Assembly (NCBI GenBank): GCA_026545225.1
Contig: CM048845.1
Location: 96,908,533-96,972,532, forward strand
Source of the DNA: Cornus controversa
Lineage: Eukaryota; Streptophyta; Magnoliopsida; Cornales; Cornaceae
Direction: 5' to 3'
DNA: 64,000 nucleotides
Shown: positions 13,035 to 25,095 of the stretch, piece by piece
How positions within the stretch are numbered: the first letter of the stretch is position 1
Layout: each line of letters begins with the position of its first letter
The notes under the pieces: generated by a model
Told to the model about the DNA's origin: nothing
The model's database searches: none
The model's input: the letters and a program-made list of their open reading frames with translations, nothing else
Made by a program: the position numbers and the translations under genes

Positions 13035-13124
13035 CTATGAAGCATAGACACGGATACGGGATACGGATACGGCAAAACGACAAATCTCAAAAAACAGGAT
13101 ACGGGTACGACAGGATATGGCAAA

Positions 13125-13166
<42 letters not shown>

Positions 13167-13544
13167 AAAAAACTAATAAAACACATGATTTAATTTTACA
13201 CCTTCAAGTTCTTGAAGACTTTTCCTTCCACCTTACAATTTGAGCGCCACTTTTTAACCTATCAACTTTTTTATATTACAATCTAACCCCCATTTTAAAA
13301 AAAAATTAGAAATTTGCCTCACGTAACCCAGAATTATCCTTGGCATATCCCAGAAGTATCCTCAGCACATCCCCGAGTATCCTTGCGTATCCCAACCGTA
13401 TCTGAAACTAAAAAAATTATTCAAAAAAACAGATATTTCCCAGAAGTATCAGACACGTGTCCGAGCGTATCTTGACATATTCGTTCCAGACACGTGTCTA
13501 ATAATATGGCTACGGGGCCTTGGGGGAGGTATCCGTGCTTCATA
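13035..13544. mobile_element. Mutator-type MITE, 510 bp
   Basis: Terminal inverted repeats of the form CTATGAAGCA...GGATAC and GTATCCGTGCTTCATAG. It is flanked by a 9-bp duplication with two mismatches (TTTGATAAT / GTTAATAAT). It has no coding capacity. The element at 26682-27228 is a relative. The interior holds a TA microsatellite (13128-13164). Confidence 0.75.
13128..13164. repeat. TA microsatellite
   Basis: Run of TA dinucleotides inside the Mutator-type MITE. Confidence 0.9.
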
Positions 13545-13989
13545 GTTAATAATGAATCAAGTATGTTTGATAATGCAATATGGATACAACTTAAAAGAAT
13601 TAGTGTCACTTAAAATGCGATAAAATTTTAAGTGATGGAGACTTCACTAAACATTGAACACTTAATTTTTTTTTAAAGTATTAAATACTTCTAATTTATA
13701 ATTAACACTTACAATGTTCATACATTTTAGAAAAATAGAGAACTTCACAGTATTATTTCTTAGGGTAAATTGACCATGAGTAACTCCAAGTGAAACATTT
13801 TGTAATTTGAAATCTCATACAATTATAATTATACTTTAGTTTAGAAGATGATTTTTTTTACAAAATGGAATCTTTCCACTGTTAGACTTCAGAAAAATTT
13901 TAGGTATCCCTTCAATTTAAGAATATATTTCCTAATTTACCCTTCTTAAAAAAAAAAACTATACAATTAGGCATCCCTCCAACTGATGA

Positions 13990-14410
13990 TCACTCAAGTT
14001 TGGTGCCAGTCTGTATCAATAGGTAACTAGGTGTTCTAGGGTGTGGGAGTTGTTAACGCAGCTGTAACTTCTTTCTCATATAGTTGATTGCTCCTCACGG
14101 GACTAGGTCTCATGGTTTTTTCCTATTTAGGCTTTTCCCCACAAAAAAATTGTGTCTCCGCGATGCTCCACATTTTATGAAGGCATAATTGTGGTTGTGT
14201 TGAAAGAATATGTAACCTAACAGAAACAAACAAAAACTAAAATCACAATCTCATAACTAACAAACTGACTTCTAAACAAGGATTAACAATAAATCAAAAA
14301 GTTAGTTTGTTGCAAATTAATATCCATAATACCCATTCAACCCCACCCCATCCCCTCTAGGTCTAAGTCACCGCTCACACACCAACGTATCAAAGCCTTT
14401 GGTAACGATC
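13990..14410 (+). mobile_element. Copia-type LTR 3' fragment
   Basis: Shares the block 'gggactaggtctcatggttt' and the following T-rich and C-rich motifs with the LTR remnant at 6829-7990. It ends near GTATCAAAGCC, a degenerate primer-binding-like motif. Lies in a CAX pseudogene intron. Boundaries are approximate. Confidence 0.45.
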
Positions 14411-14514
14411 TTACGTTCTAACAGATTGCACAGAATCAGTTCAAGATTTAATGAAGAAAGGCAAATTCAATTTTTGCAACATAAAATAGTCCAAACTGCT
14501 TGTTTCACAAAACT

Positions 14515-14546
14515 GTCACACACACACAACACACACACACACACAT
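14515..14546. repeat. CA microsatellite
   Basis: Run of CA dinucleotides immediately downstream, in gene orientation, of the CAX exon 14694-14560. Confidence 0.85.
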
Positions 14547-15823
14547 AGAGGTGTCTTACCTCTATAGAACCAACGAGGTATTCAGATAGCACAGACTGCC
14601 ACATCATCAAAATAGCAAGCCATCCTATTACTTCCCATTGAGTAATCTCAGGAGCCTCCTCTTCTTCAGAATCTTCTGCATTATTGTCTCTTTCCTGCAA
14701 CAGATGCCAGCAGTTAATCATTAGAACATTTAGATCAATCCTTGTGTTGAATAAGGCTCTCAATGACAAAGGTGCCAAAATTTTCAATTTTAAACAATGA
14801 ACAAACACTGTAACGCAATAAAGCAATCTCATAAACGTACAATGGTGATTCGTCTTTCAAGCCTCAAGTTTGTATAATTAGAATGTTGCAAAATATGAAT
14901 GTCTCTCTCTTAATAGTTAATATATAGCTTAGTACATGTTACTAGATAACATATAGAGAAACTCAAATAGCTAAACCCCAGAAGGAACCATGAACCTTCC
15001 TGTACTTTTCATATGAAAACAAAAACAAGATTGAATAAAAAGAATCACCTCCGTAATAGGATAATAAAGATTGTGCTGACCCTTAAGCTGAAAGAGAAGG
15101 CAGCTTGCATATGCCACCAGCAATATAAAGCTGGTAAATCTTGAAAGAGATAGCTCTGATGTCCCAAAATGCACCCGTGTGTGTGAACTTGAGTACAGAT
15201 GGAAAAAACATACCAATAACAGCCATCAACAGCAATCCTAAGTTCCCCGGGCAGCTTCCTGTTTCGAAACATTTAAAAAAAAATTTAGCTTGTCCTTGAC
15301 TTTTCCTTCTCTTTTTTGGACAGCGGGCAAGGGGATGTTGATGGCCAAGTAGGGGTGCAACAGTGTTGTGACCCAATATTTGACTATTCAAGTTCAGCTC
15401 AACCTCAAGAGAAACCACAGAATTTCTGTCAAGCTCAGCATGGCAACAATTTACCAAGCTTGTGGGCAAAATGTTATTGTGACAGTATGAGTAAAAGTCA
15501 AAATGTTATGTGGGTAAGACAAAAGGCTATTCATAATGTTATTGTGTTAGTATGAGTAAGTTCATAAGCCTGGAGCTTATTATTTTGTTGTAGACAACTA
15601 GTATTTAAACACAGTTTATTTGTTCCACGTTGCATCCATCAATACAATAAAACTGATAATTAGTCAAAAAAAAAATCAAAATAATCTGGGTAATGCCTTT
15701 TCTGCCCTCTCACACCTTGTTTGCGAGCCCACACAAGCTGAGCTTGGGAAACTTCAGGCTCTAGTCATTAATCAACCAAGCTATGGCTTGTCTGCCAAAT
15801 GAACAAGCTTGGCAAGAGATCGC

Positions 15824-16794
15824 TTGAGAGTACCTACCGGAGACTTGCCAGAATTGCGATAGACAGACAGGTAATGGTCGCTCAGTGCTATCACCTTGAT
15901 GGCGGACAACTGGTTTGGGATGTCCAGATTGAGAGATTTTTGCACAATTGGAAAATTGAGGAGATAACGGAGTTTTTGACCTTGCTCTACGGACAAGTCA
16001 TTTCTGGGGAGGGGTGCGATGAGCTGATTTGGATTGGTACGAGTCATGGGAGATTTGAGGTTCGGTCATTTTATCGGAGGTTGTTGGACTCTCACAGGCC
16101 TTCCTTCCCTTGGAAAGGCATTTGGTGCGATGAGCTGATTTGGATTGGCACGAGTCATGGGAGATTTGAGGTCCGGTCATTTTATCGGAGGTTGTTGGAC
16201 TCTCACAGGCCTTCCTTCCCTTGGAAAGGCATTTGGCGCTCTAGAGCTCCTTTGAAGGTGGCTTTCTTTGTGTGGGCAACATCCATGGGGAAGATCTTGA
16301 CCATTGATAACCTTAGAAAGAGAGGATTCATTTTGGCGAATTGGTGTTGTATGTGCAAACGGGCGGAGGAATCCGTTGATCATCCTCTTCTTCATTGCCC
16401 TAGAGCTAGGGAGGGATGGGATTTGCTTTGTGTTATTTTTGGAGTGCAGTGGGTCATGCCTAAGTTGGTGGTGAGCTACATTATATCTTGGGATGGGTTC
16501 CGAGTGAGGCATGATGCTAGACATGCATGGAGGGCTGCTCCTCATTCCTTATGGTGGGCTTTATGGAATGAGAGGAACAAGAGATCTTTTGAAGATAAAG
16601 AACATCCCTGGGGAGTTTTAGATACTCCGTTCTTTGTTCCTTATACTTTTGGTCAGAGGGATCCTTTTGTAATTCTTCAGAGACCCTGTTGACTTTTGTG
16701 GATAGTTTAAGGCTTTGATTTTGTGTTGTTCCTTGGGATGCATCCCCCGTTTGGGCGCTTCTATTGAAATCTTTACTTATTAAAAAAAAAAAAA
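15824..16794 (+). mobile_element. LINE 3' fragment, zf-RVT region, with poly-A end
   Basis: A 297-codon open frame (15799-16692) matches the C-terminal part of plant LINE reverse transcriptases. It has the segment SLESTYRRLARIA, the zinc-binding-like zf-RVT motif WCCMCKRAEESVDH..LHC, and a W..WNERN motif near the end. An in-frame 111-bp tandem duplication (16016-16126 and 16127-16237) repeats 37 codons starting CDELIWIGTSHG. The 3' end is TTTACTTATT plus a 13-A tail. The LINE at 27511-29331 is the same family. Inserted between CAX exons at 15258 and 16952. Confidence 0.8.
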
Positions 16795-17747
16795 GTGAAC
16801 TGAGTATGAACAACTAATTAATTTGTAGCCTTTTGCCTAACCCAACTTCAGTATTGAATTTATGGCATCAATATGATATGAATGTGACCGAACCCATTCC
16901 ACAGAGCATTTTCATGAAAAAAAATGTTTTGACCAGATTGTGATGATCTACCTTATTGAAAACCTGAACTTTTTGCTGATGAACAATCCCACTAAAGAAG
17001 AAGGCACATCCAAGCAATAATAGCATATTAGACAAGATGGAACCCAGTAATGATAGCTGAACAACCCTAATCATACCATTCTTCAATGCATATATTGAAA
17101 CTATCATTTCCGTTATACTGCCAAACGTAGCATTTAGAAAGCCCCCAACTGCAGATCAATCCAAAAACTGTCTTGTGATACAGATAATCGGGTTGAGGTG
17201 AACAGAAGTATGAGAAGCATATCTTCTCTCCTGGGTATTCTAAGTTCTGTTTATCAATCTATCTGTGTGTGCCGTATATTAAAATCACACATGCATATAC
17301 ATATGTGTGTGTGGGCACATGCATAAATATGCATCTGTACACTTGTATTAATATATATAAAGAAATACAAGACTATTTGGGAAGATATGGATCGTTTCAG
17401 GCAGCCTAGCTCTTGACTGACATGGTCAATAGATTATAAAAATATAACCAACTAATTTGATGTTAAGGGCTCTTCTAACGGTGATTAATATCACTATGCT
17501 TCCATTATTGAACTATTAGAAATGTAAAGTTGACAATCAAATAACTAATAATTTATGAACAAATAAATACTTATTGATAAACAAAAATTTAATGAACCAG
17601 CAAATAGTAACATAACTAACACTTTAATTCTTATTACATATCCATTTAAACTGGCTCTCAGGAGATAAAGCTTGCACGTATTCGAAGAACATCAATTTTT
17701 ATTACAATGCAATAAAAAATTATTTAAATGTAAGAACTTCTGTTGTA

Positions 17748-18038
17748 CTCCTTCCTTCCCATATTTCTTGTCCATCTTTCCATTTTTGGTTGTCCCAAAA
17801 TTCTCGTCCCATTTGAAAAGTCAATGTAAAAAGATTATGTACTTTCCAAATATCCTCAACTTTTGAAAACTTACCCCAACTAATACTGTACTTTAAATGG
17901 ATAGTTTGAGAATTTTAAAATGGGACAATGCATTAGGGAAACACTAGCATAAAGCTAGGGCAAATCGAGGGCCTAGGCATAAACGTGAAATAGGAGACGG
18001 AATTTCGAAAATAGACAACAATTTTGGGACAGAGGGAG
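17748..18038. mobile_element. Stowaway-type MITE (Tc1/mariner), 291 bp
   Basis: Ends CTCCTTCCTTCCCAT and TTGGGACAGAGGGAG, the classic Stowaway termini, flanked by TA on both sides (17746-17747 and 18039-18040). No coding capacity. Lies in the long CAX pseudogene intron. Confidence 0.85.
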
Positions 18039-18040
18039 TA

Positions 18041-19370
18041 ATCAGTAATCTTCAAATACGGATCCATGATTATGTTCAAATTCCCTAAAGTTCTCCTTTT
18101 GGTAAAAATTTGGACAGCTATTATACTATTACTTATGGGTCATTGCTTGGCAACATGGTTAAAAGAAAGGCACTCAGAAGCGTGAGAATATGGTTTGTTG
18201 TGCAATCCACCTCCCCCCTTTGTGCATGACTTGTTGAGTTGCTGCTGCAGAGAGAGTTAAATATATATTTTCTTTTTATTTCTCAAAGTATTTCAGGCTT
18301 GCAGTTACAGTGCTTCAACTACAACTATTTACATGAATACATGGAATCTTAAAGAAGATTGTGGCAGATGGGGTTCAAGGAGCAGGTATGACCCGAGATC
18401 CGATCCGATTCGGAATCCATTTAATGGGTTTGGACTTTAATTTTAAATCCGAATTCAAAAACGAGATTAGATACGGATCTTCATTGAAAGATTCATTACA
18501 GATGCAGGCTGGATATGAGGCTGGGTAGTCTTTGAACAGATCGAGTTTTGCCCGAGATATGATCAAAATCAAGTATATTTTACTATATTGGTTTTTTGTT
18601 TAAATTATATGGGCAGATATGGATCATATCATATCTGAATATGGATCCTGAGATTAGAAAATAGATCTAGACTTGGATTCAATCCAAATCTAAATCCACT
18701 CCATCTCAAGCTCTAGGAGCATCAATAGTCTTAACAAATATCTAAACAATTTCAAGAAAATATTTAATAGAACTTCTAGATTTTAGAGTAATGTGCACGT
18801 CATGGAAAGTGCATAACAGTCCAACGCCCCTCCCAAAAAAAAAGGATAAAAATAAAAACCACCCCACATAAGGCGGCAGAGCCACCTGTTAATGGCCTTT
18901 TTTAAATAAGAAAATAGCAGTTTTAGCCAATATATATTCTCATCTAGGGGGGTGAGCCCTTGGCCCATGAAATCTCTTATTCATACAGAAATGTAGCATA
19001 AACAACAGCTGAATATCTTTCAATTATCAACCCATTTACTTCCATAAGGTGATAGAGGTATCTTACCAAAATGATAATTAGCATCTTAAGACTAATAATA
19101 TCAAATAATAATCAAATATTAGTGCAAATTAGACAGAAAATAACATATCATGCTAGCATGCTTCAAACAATTGTAATAGACTACAAAATAGTTTCTCAAG
19201 AAGCCCCATTAGAAATTAGTTTTTTTTTTTTACCACTATTAGAAATTAGTTAAGAATAGACTAATATTCACCAATTGTGCCTCTTAGGCCAATGAAATTT
19301 CCATGTTCATGTTGGAAAAAAAACTGGTCGTCTTTTCTAAAGAGCTTCTCTCTCTAGATGGTTACGAGTT
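18041..19370. other. Intronic sequence with a possible degenerate MITE
   Basis: AT-rich intron sequence. Between about 18380 and 18715 is a run of GATCC/GGATC-rich sequence whose ends are weakly inverted (GAGCAGGTATG versus CATCTCAAGCTC). It may be an old MITE, but the ends are too decayed to call. Nothing else is recognised. Confidence 0.35.
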
Positions 19371-19374
19371 GTTT

Positions 19375-22045
19375 AGGCTGTTATGAGTTTTCCAGTTGCA
19401 GTTTCTGGCCATCCTTGCATTTTCCGACAGCTCCCCTACTTGTTTAGTCTGTCAGGCAACCTCTCTAGCATTTTCCAGCATCTTTCTTGCTTTTCTGGCG
19501 AGTTTTTTTCTTTCTTGATCCAGTGTTTCTTGTTCTTTTCTGGTCTTCCTGGTGAATTTAACTGGTTAGAGAAGGTTTCTCTCACTAACAGGTGCTTTGT
19601 CTCTGTTTTTTTTGCTGCACTCCAAAATTATTCACGGTGCTTTTCCGGTGAGATGTCTGATGGATAAATCTTGTAAATTATGATCATTCATTGTCTGGTC
19701 TTGCTGAGGAAGGAGAATTCATGGCACAGGAAACTCTTGAATTGGAAAAAGATTATGGCAAATTCTATGAATCTGTTCAGTTCTTTATGATCACTCTGGT
19801 AAGGCTTGTTGGCTGTGGAATACTGATACTGCTATCAGAGTTGAATTTCCTGCTTTGCCTTCTCATTATGGGAATTCGGATAATGCTACTGATTTTGGAA
19901 ATTCTGGTAATCCTAGTGGTGTTGCTCTGGATTCTGGAATGCGTAGTTCTTCATGGAGTTCTTTCGTTTCTGGAAAACTGTCACTAAACAGCCTTTGGAG
20001 TATTTTCATCCTAGAAAGGAAGGCAATAGAATTTCAGTAATGGTTCCCTCTGACCTTGGTTCTCATGGTTGTGGCAAATGGTAGAATACTTTGGTTGGAT
20101 ATTTTTTGGGTCACAAGCTTCTTTTTCAATGGTGTCTGAGATTGCTAAGAAGCTATGGAGTAAAAATGGCCTTCTAGATGTCCTATCTAATGATAATGGG
20201 TTCTACTTTTTTCAGCTCTCTTCTGCAGATTATTTGATGTATGTTCTTGAAGATGGCCCCATGACATTTGTTGGATGCTACTTGATCTTAGAAAAATGGC
20301 ATCCAAAAATGGGGTTAACCAAGGAAGCTATGTCCAAAGGGATTGAGTTACATTGCTAGTGCCATAGGCCGTCCCTTGTATGCTGATTCTATTACTGAAT
20401 CTACAAAGAGGCTGAGTTTTGCTAAAACTTGCATAGAAGTTGATCCTAGTTGCACTTTTCCTTCTTCCTTTGATTTCTACATGGAAGATAATAGTGAGCC
20501 AATTGAGATTCAGGTTCAATATGTGTGGCTTCCTAAGTTGTGTGCACATTGCAGGAAGTTTGGTCATGGCAGTACTCAATGTCCTAGTGATGTTACTAAG
20601 GTGTGCGTCCCAAAAAGGATTCAAGTTCTGCTGCAACAATGAAACCAATTGCTGGTAAATGGATCAGAGTCTCTAAGAAAGGGAAAGAAGTTGTAGAAGC
20701 TCCCACTCCTAACTCTGAGTTAGATGCTACAGACCATTTAAATGGGGTTTCAGCTTCCGAAAAAGGTGAACCTTCAACTACTAATATACAGCAAGCAGTT
20801 TCTCAGATTGTTGCCACTGAGATTCTAAATCCTCAAGCCAATGCTCTCTGGAAGATGTTCAATCGATCAACCTATCGATGGACATCTACTGTTTTTCAAC
20901 AATCATTTAATTTTCAGATCTGTTGAAATCCTTTGTTTTTGAAAAGCCATTTTTCCACAAAAACTCATTTAAAACAAAACCCCGAGCTTCTCCAAGATCA
21001 ATCTAGGTCAAATAAGGTCTTTCTAAGGTCAATTTACCTGGGCCCTAGATATGTGAGTGACAATGCGGGTTTCTCGCCGTATTCTTCACAATGCTTTGTC
21101 TGCCTTGTCTTCAATCAAGACACTTTGACACATTACAACCCAAGTTTTGAGTAGCAAATTGCCAACACATGACTCATATACCCTAACACTGGGTTAACAA
21201 ATTTCTGTCATATATCGGCAAGTTGCAGTTGATCAAGAGTATCCTTTTTGCCATCCAAATCTATTGGACTAGTTATTTGGTTCTCCCTAAAAAGGTAATT
21301 ACTTTAATTGAGTCCAAAGTGAGATCTTTTCTTTGAAAAGGTGTATACTGTTCTTCATCTGCTAGGGTGGCATGGATAACTATTACATGTGATTTGAAAG
21401 AAGGCGGTTTAAGACTGAAGAGTACCTATCTCTGGGACAAGGCAATTATTGATTAACATATTTGGGATATCATCCAGACTTCTTCTTTGTGGATTCAGTG
21501 GCTGCATCAGAATAATCTTAAAGGCAGGAGCTTTTGGGATGTTAAAACCCCTTCAAATTGCCCTTGGTTTTGGGAAAAAAAAACTTCTTCAACTTAGAGA
21601 CACATTCAGATGAAGCATTTAGCACAAAGTCGGTAATGGTTTGCTACTTCAGTTTGGTTTGATAACTGGCTGCCTTGTGGTTCCCCTCACTCAGATAGGA
21701 GACAGAGATATATATGACTCTAGGCTCCTAGAACAGCCAAGGCTGCTGACATTATCTGCAATAATTCCTGGAATCTAACCTCAAATAATCAAAGAACTCC
21801 TTTAATATCTTCTCTTATCTCTAAGCTGGCTCAGTACTCCTTTCAAAGTGGTAATTCTGATACTGTTTCTTGGACTTGCACGTCTTCAGCTATGTTTACA
21901 ACCAAGTCTGCTTGGAAACATGTTAAACCAGCTCTTCCTAAGGTCTTTTGGTGCCATCTTCCTTGGTTTAAAGGTATTGTCCCCAGATAACAGTTTTATT
22001 CTCTACATTACTATTCTGTTCAAGCTTCCTTGGAGTTCCTGGATT
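19375..22045 (+). mobile_element. LINE, 5' portion (ORF1 and part of ORF2)
   Basis: ORF1 remnant in two overlapping frames (20069-20359 and 20343-20642) with the DUF4283-like segment preceding a CCHC zinc knuckle (CAHCRKFGHGSTQC), typical of plant LINE ORF1. A further frame (20603-20926) continues the Ser/Glu-rich tail. From about 21190 to 22045 decayed frames match the reverse-transcriptase C-terminal region (for example KVITLIESKVRSFLWKG). Endonuclease and the RT catalytic core are missing, so an internal deletion lies near 20940-21180. The element is interrupted at 22045 by a solo LTR and resumes at 24521. Confidence 0.75.
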
Positions 22046-24520
22046 TGTCACGCCCCAAAATCCGAGCTCCCGGGATCCCCGTCCCTTTCCGGTACTCGAA
22101 CCCCAGAGGTGAGTATTTTTTATCCGGTCAACATTCCATGACCCAAATCATTCTCCTGATACCAATTTTTCGCGCCCCTGTTTCCAAGTCGGAAACCCAA
22201 GGGTGACCATGCGGAAACTCATTTATCACACCCCAAGTCCAAACCCGAAACACTAAGGTTTCAATGCCAACTCATAGTCTCATCATCGCAGAAGCGTACC
22301 TAATTGCCTTAACTCACACACACAAGTGGACCCCTCTTTAGATAACCAACCAACACTGTCTACCAAAATCAACTCAATTCAACTACAAGGCATTACGATC
22401 GATCATATTGGTCATTACGATCAATTGTGCATCTATCTAACCAAGTATCGTAATGTACTGGATTAATAGGCAATTCATCAATTCAATTCCACAATTTTAC
22501 GATCCATCGTATCCCAGCTTACGATTCATCGTACCACTACGATCCATCGTAATGGTGATTATGATCCATCGTGATAGAAATCCCATGTTTCTTACTTTGC
22601 CAAGTTCATGTCCCTTTTTCACCCGATCATACATAGATTCACTTGGACATTATAAGCATAAATGAATCTCAAAACATCATCATCCAACTACATGGTCATA
22701 CATACATTGGATAACCAAAATCTCATCATACACATGCTTGAATCATTCAATCATTCTCATATACGTGAATTACAAAGATAAATTCTTAAACATGCATCCA
22801 TAACTCAAATGTATACAAGTCCAAAATATCATGGCTACAATACAATTCCTCAAAATGTAACATCATTACATATAAACCATGCATTAAGCCCACATTTCAG
22901 ACATGCATTCACAAATGCAATCAAAAGGGTCATCCATGCTCCAAACCCAACTCAAGGTTGGTGGGACTCTGCCGCTTCCTTGCCATGACTTGAAAGAGTT
23001 TATATAAAAAGGATTGAGCTCCTAGAAACACCTAAAACACACTCCCTAAGGTCCCGTGAACACCACACAAGGAAGAGGAACAAAAGAGAATCATGCTATA
23101 TCGGAAAGTAACCATGCATCTATTATGTAAGATAACGCAAAACAATGATGAGTATGCAATGGCATTATGAACCTACACACTTATTCACATCCAACACACC
23201 GACACAACCAAAACCCGCCAATCCAACCCAGTACCATTCAGTTATCACTTCAATAGTAACCACGGTCACCACGAAGGTACCAATCAGTTATTATCCCGAC
23301 AATGAAAACGGTCACCACAAGGTTAATGATAATTATCCTAAGCATCGCCATTAAGGCCCTAGTTAACACCACCTTAGGTTGATCGACAACCCCGGACATA
23401 GATCTACCGCCCATCATCCAGTCTTTTAAGAAAAACGTTTCTTTCCTCCTCCGCCATCACACACCCACACCCTAGGTCATGTAATGCACAAATGCCCAAA
23501 TAATGCCATTATGCACATTTTTATCAAATTGAAACTAGCATGCATTTCCATGTCAATTCCATATACTAAAATCACATTGAGGCATTTAGACATACATCTT
23601 TCATATTCACATGCTCATTTAGGCATTTAAACAAACACTTGGCCAGGTTTATAACAATTCGCACCAAACAAGCCCAAAACCTCAAACTTTCCACATGTTA
23701 TGAACACATACTTTTCACATAAGGCACATAAGCATGAAATCAACATTTGCATCACATAATATCATGCAAATCTCATATATATACATGTTTAACATCAAAA
23801 TACACAAGTTAAGCACATAAAACCCTAGCCGGATGCCCTAGACATCCAACATACTCACACAAATCTTGAAAATTGTGGGTTCTATCCCTACCTCAATTTG
23901 GAAGAGTTTCCAAATAAAAGCCCTAATTCCACCGAGTCAAAAATCACCCAAATGTGAAGTTTAACCGATCAAAATCAAGCCCTCACCGCGTAGAATGATC
24001 TGTTGTTCTTCAACACCTTTTAAATCTCACTTTTAGGGCTCCAAATCTAAAAGAGAAGAAAAAAGATGGAAGAGAGGGGAGAGAGAGACTTGGCCCGCTG
24101 TTCTTGGTCTTTCCAAATGAAGATAATCCCAGCCACATAGATATTTATAATATCTACGACACGAAATGACCAAAACGCCCCTAAGCCACTTAACGTACCC
24201 TCTTAACTGCATTTTCAATTCCAGAAGCGGATGGTTTCGAAATTCATTCTATATCTTTTCTAACCTCTTAATTGGCCTAAAACCAAAATTAAATATTTTT
24301 TAAAAATTTTCCGATTTCCCGGGACCCACCCGTACAGCATCATGGGCCCCGCCGACCGGAAAATCCCAAAATGAGCCGAATGGCTTAGAAAGCTCCCCGG
24401 ACTTCAAAACAAGTCCCCACGCATGTAATTTATCTATAAAACACATGCATGATCATTTATAATCATTTTCAAAAAATAAATGAATAAATTAATAGGATGA
24501 AAATAAAACCGGTCTTTACA
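22046..24520. mobile_element. Solo LTR, 2475 bp, nested in the LINE
   Basis: Begins TGTCACGCCCC and ends TCTTTACA (5'-TG...CA-3'), bounded by a perfect 5-bp duplication GGATT (22041-22045 and 24521-24525). Removing it rejoins the LINE sequence. No gag or pol frame is inside, and I saw no internal direct repeat of the ends, so it is a solo LTR rather than a short complete element. The length and TGTCACG start suggest a Ty3/gypsy chromovirus (Tekay/Del-like) LTR; that assignment is inference. Confidence 0.85.
22498..22573. repeat. Four copies of a 14-bp inverted-repeat motif
   Basis: TACGATCCATCGTA or a one- to two-base variant at 22498, 22520, 22538 and 22560. The arms TACGAT/ATCGTA are separated by CC or TC. 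Related half motifs occur upstream at about 22394 and 22416. Sits inside the solo LTR. Confidence 0.85.
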
Positions 24521-24975
24521 GGATTTCCTAGGCTGCCTCAACTTTTAAAGCTCACAACCTTTCCTCTACTTTATGCAAGTTGGCTTTTTCAGCCTCTGTT
24601 TATCATATTTGGGTGGAGAGGAATAACAGACAATTTGCTAATGCCTATAAGGAACCCCCTCTGTTATTAAAATCATTGAGGACTCTGAGATTTAGACTTG
24701 CTAGGCTCCAGAATAATCCCAATAGGACCAGTTAAGAGGCACATTCAGAAATCTTGGAGCTTGTCAGATGGTATTTCATCAGAGCTTAATGAGTTCATCC
24801 CACTCTTCTTAAGTTTAGTAGAAAAACAAATGATCTTCATGTCTTTGGTCTGTCATTGGCTAGTGATGCTTTCAATATTAACAAAAAGATATTATAGTCC
24901 AAATGAGGGCTTAACATTGATTACTCTAATCCCATGAGATGAGCTAATAATTTCTCTCCGCCTGTGTCATGTTTA
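24521..24975 (+). mobile_element. LINE, 3' portion
   Basis: Continuation of the LINE interrupted by the solo LTR. The translated segment around 24590-24710 gives the typical 3' LINE motif IWVERNNRQFANAYKEPP, followed by a non-coding 3' region. The exact end is not clear. Confidence 0.65.
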
Positions 24976-24989
24976 TACTTTATTGCTTA

Positions 24990-25095
24990 TCTTTACACAG
25001 CCGGTCCCAAGCCTGAAAAACGGGAGGAGGGTTGGGAAAAAGGATTCATGTAGCCAACCCCAAGTAGTTGGAAAAAAAGCTTTGTTGAGTTGAGT
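24990..25095 (+). mobile_element. Au-SINE-like 3' fragment
   Basis: Contains GCCGGTCCCAAGCC, then GGGAGGAGGGTTG, then a short AACCCCAAGTAGTTGG block and a tail of TTGAG/TTG units. These match the 3' part of the plant Au SINE family as I remember it. The tRNA-related 5' part is not visible, so it is a fragment or shares a 3' end with the adjacent LINE. Confidence 0.45.
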
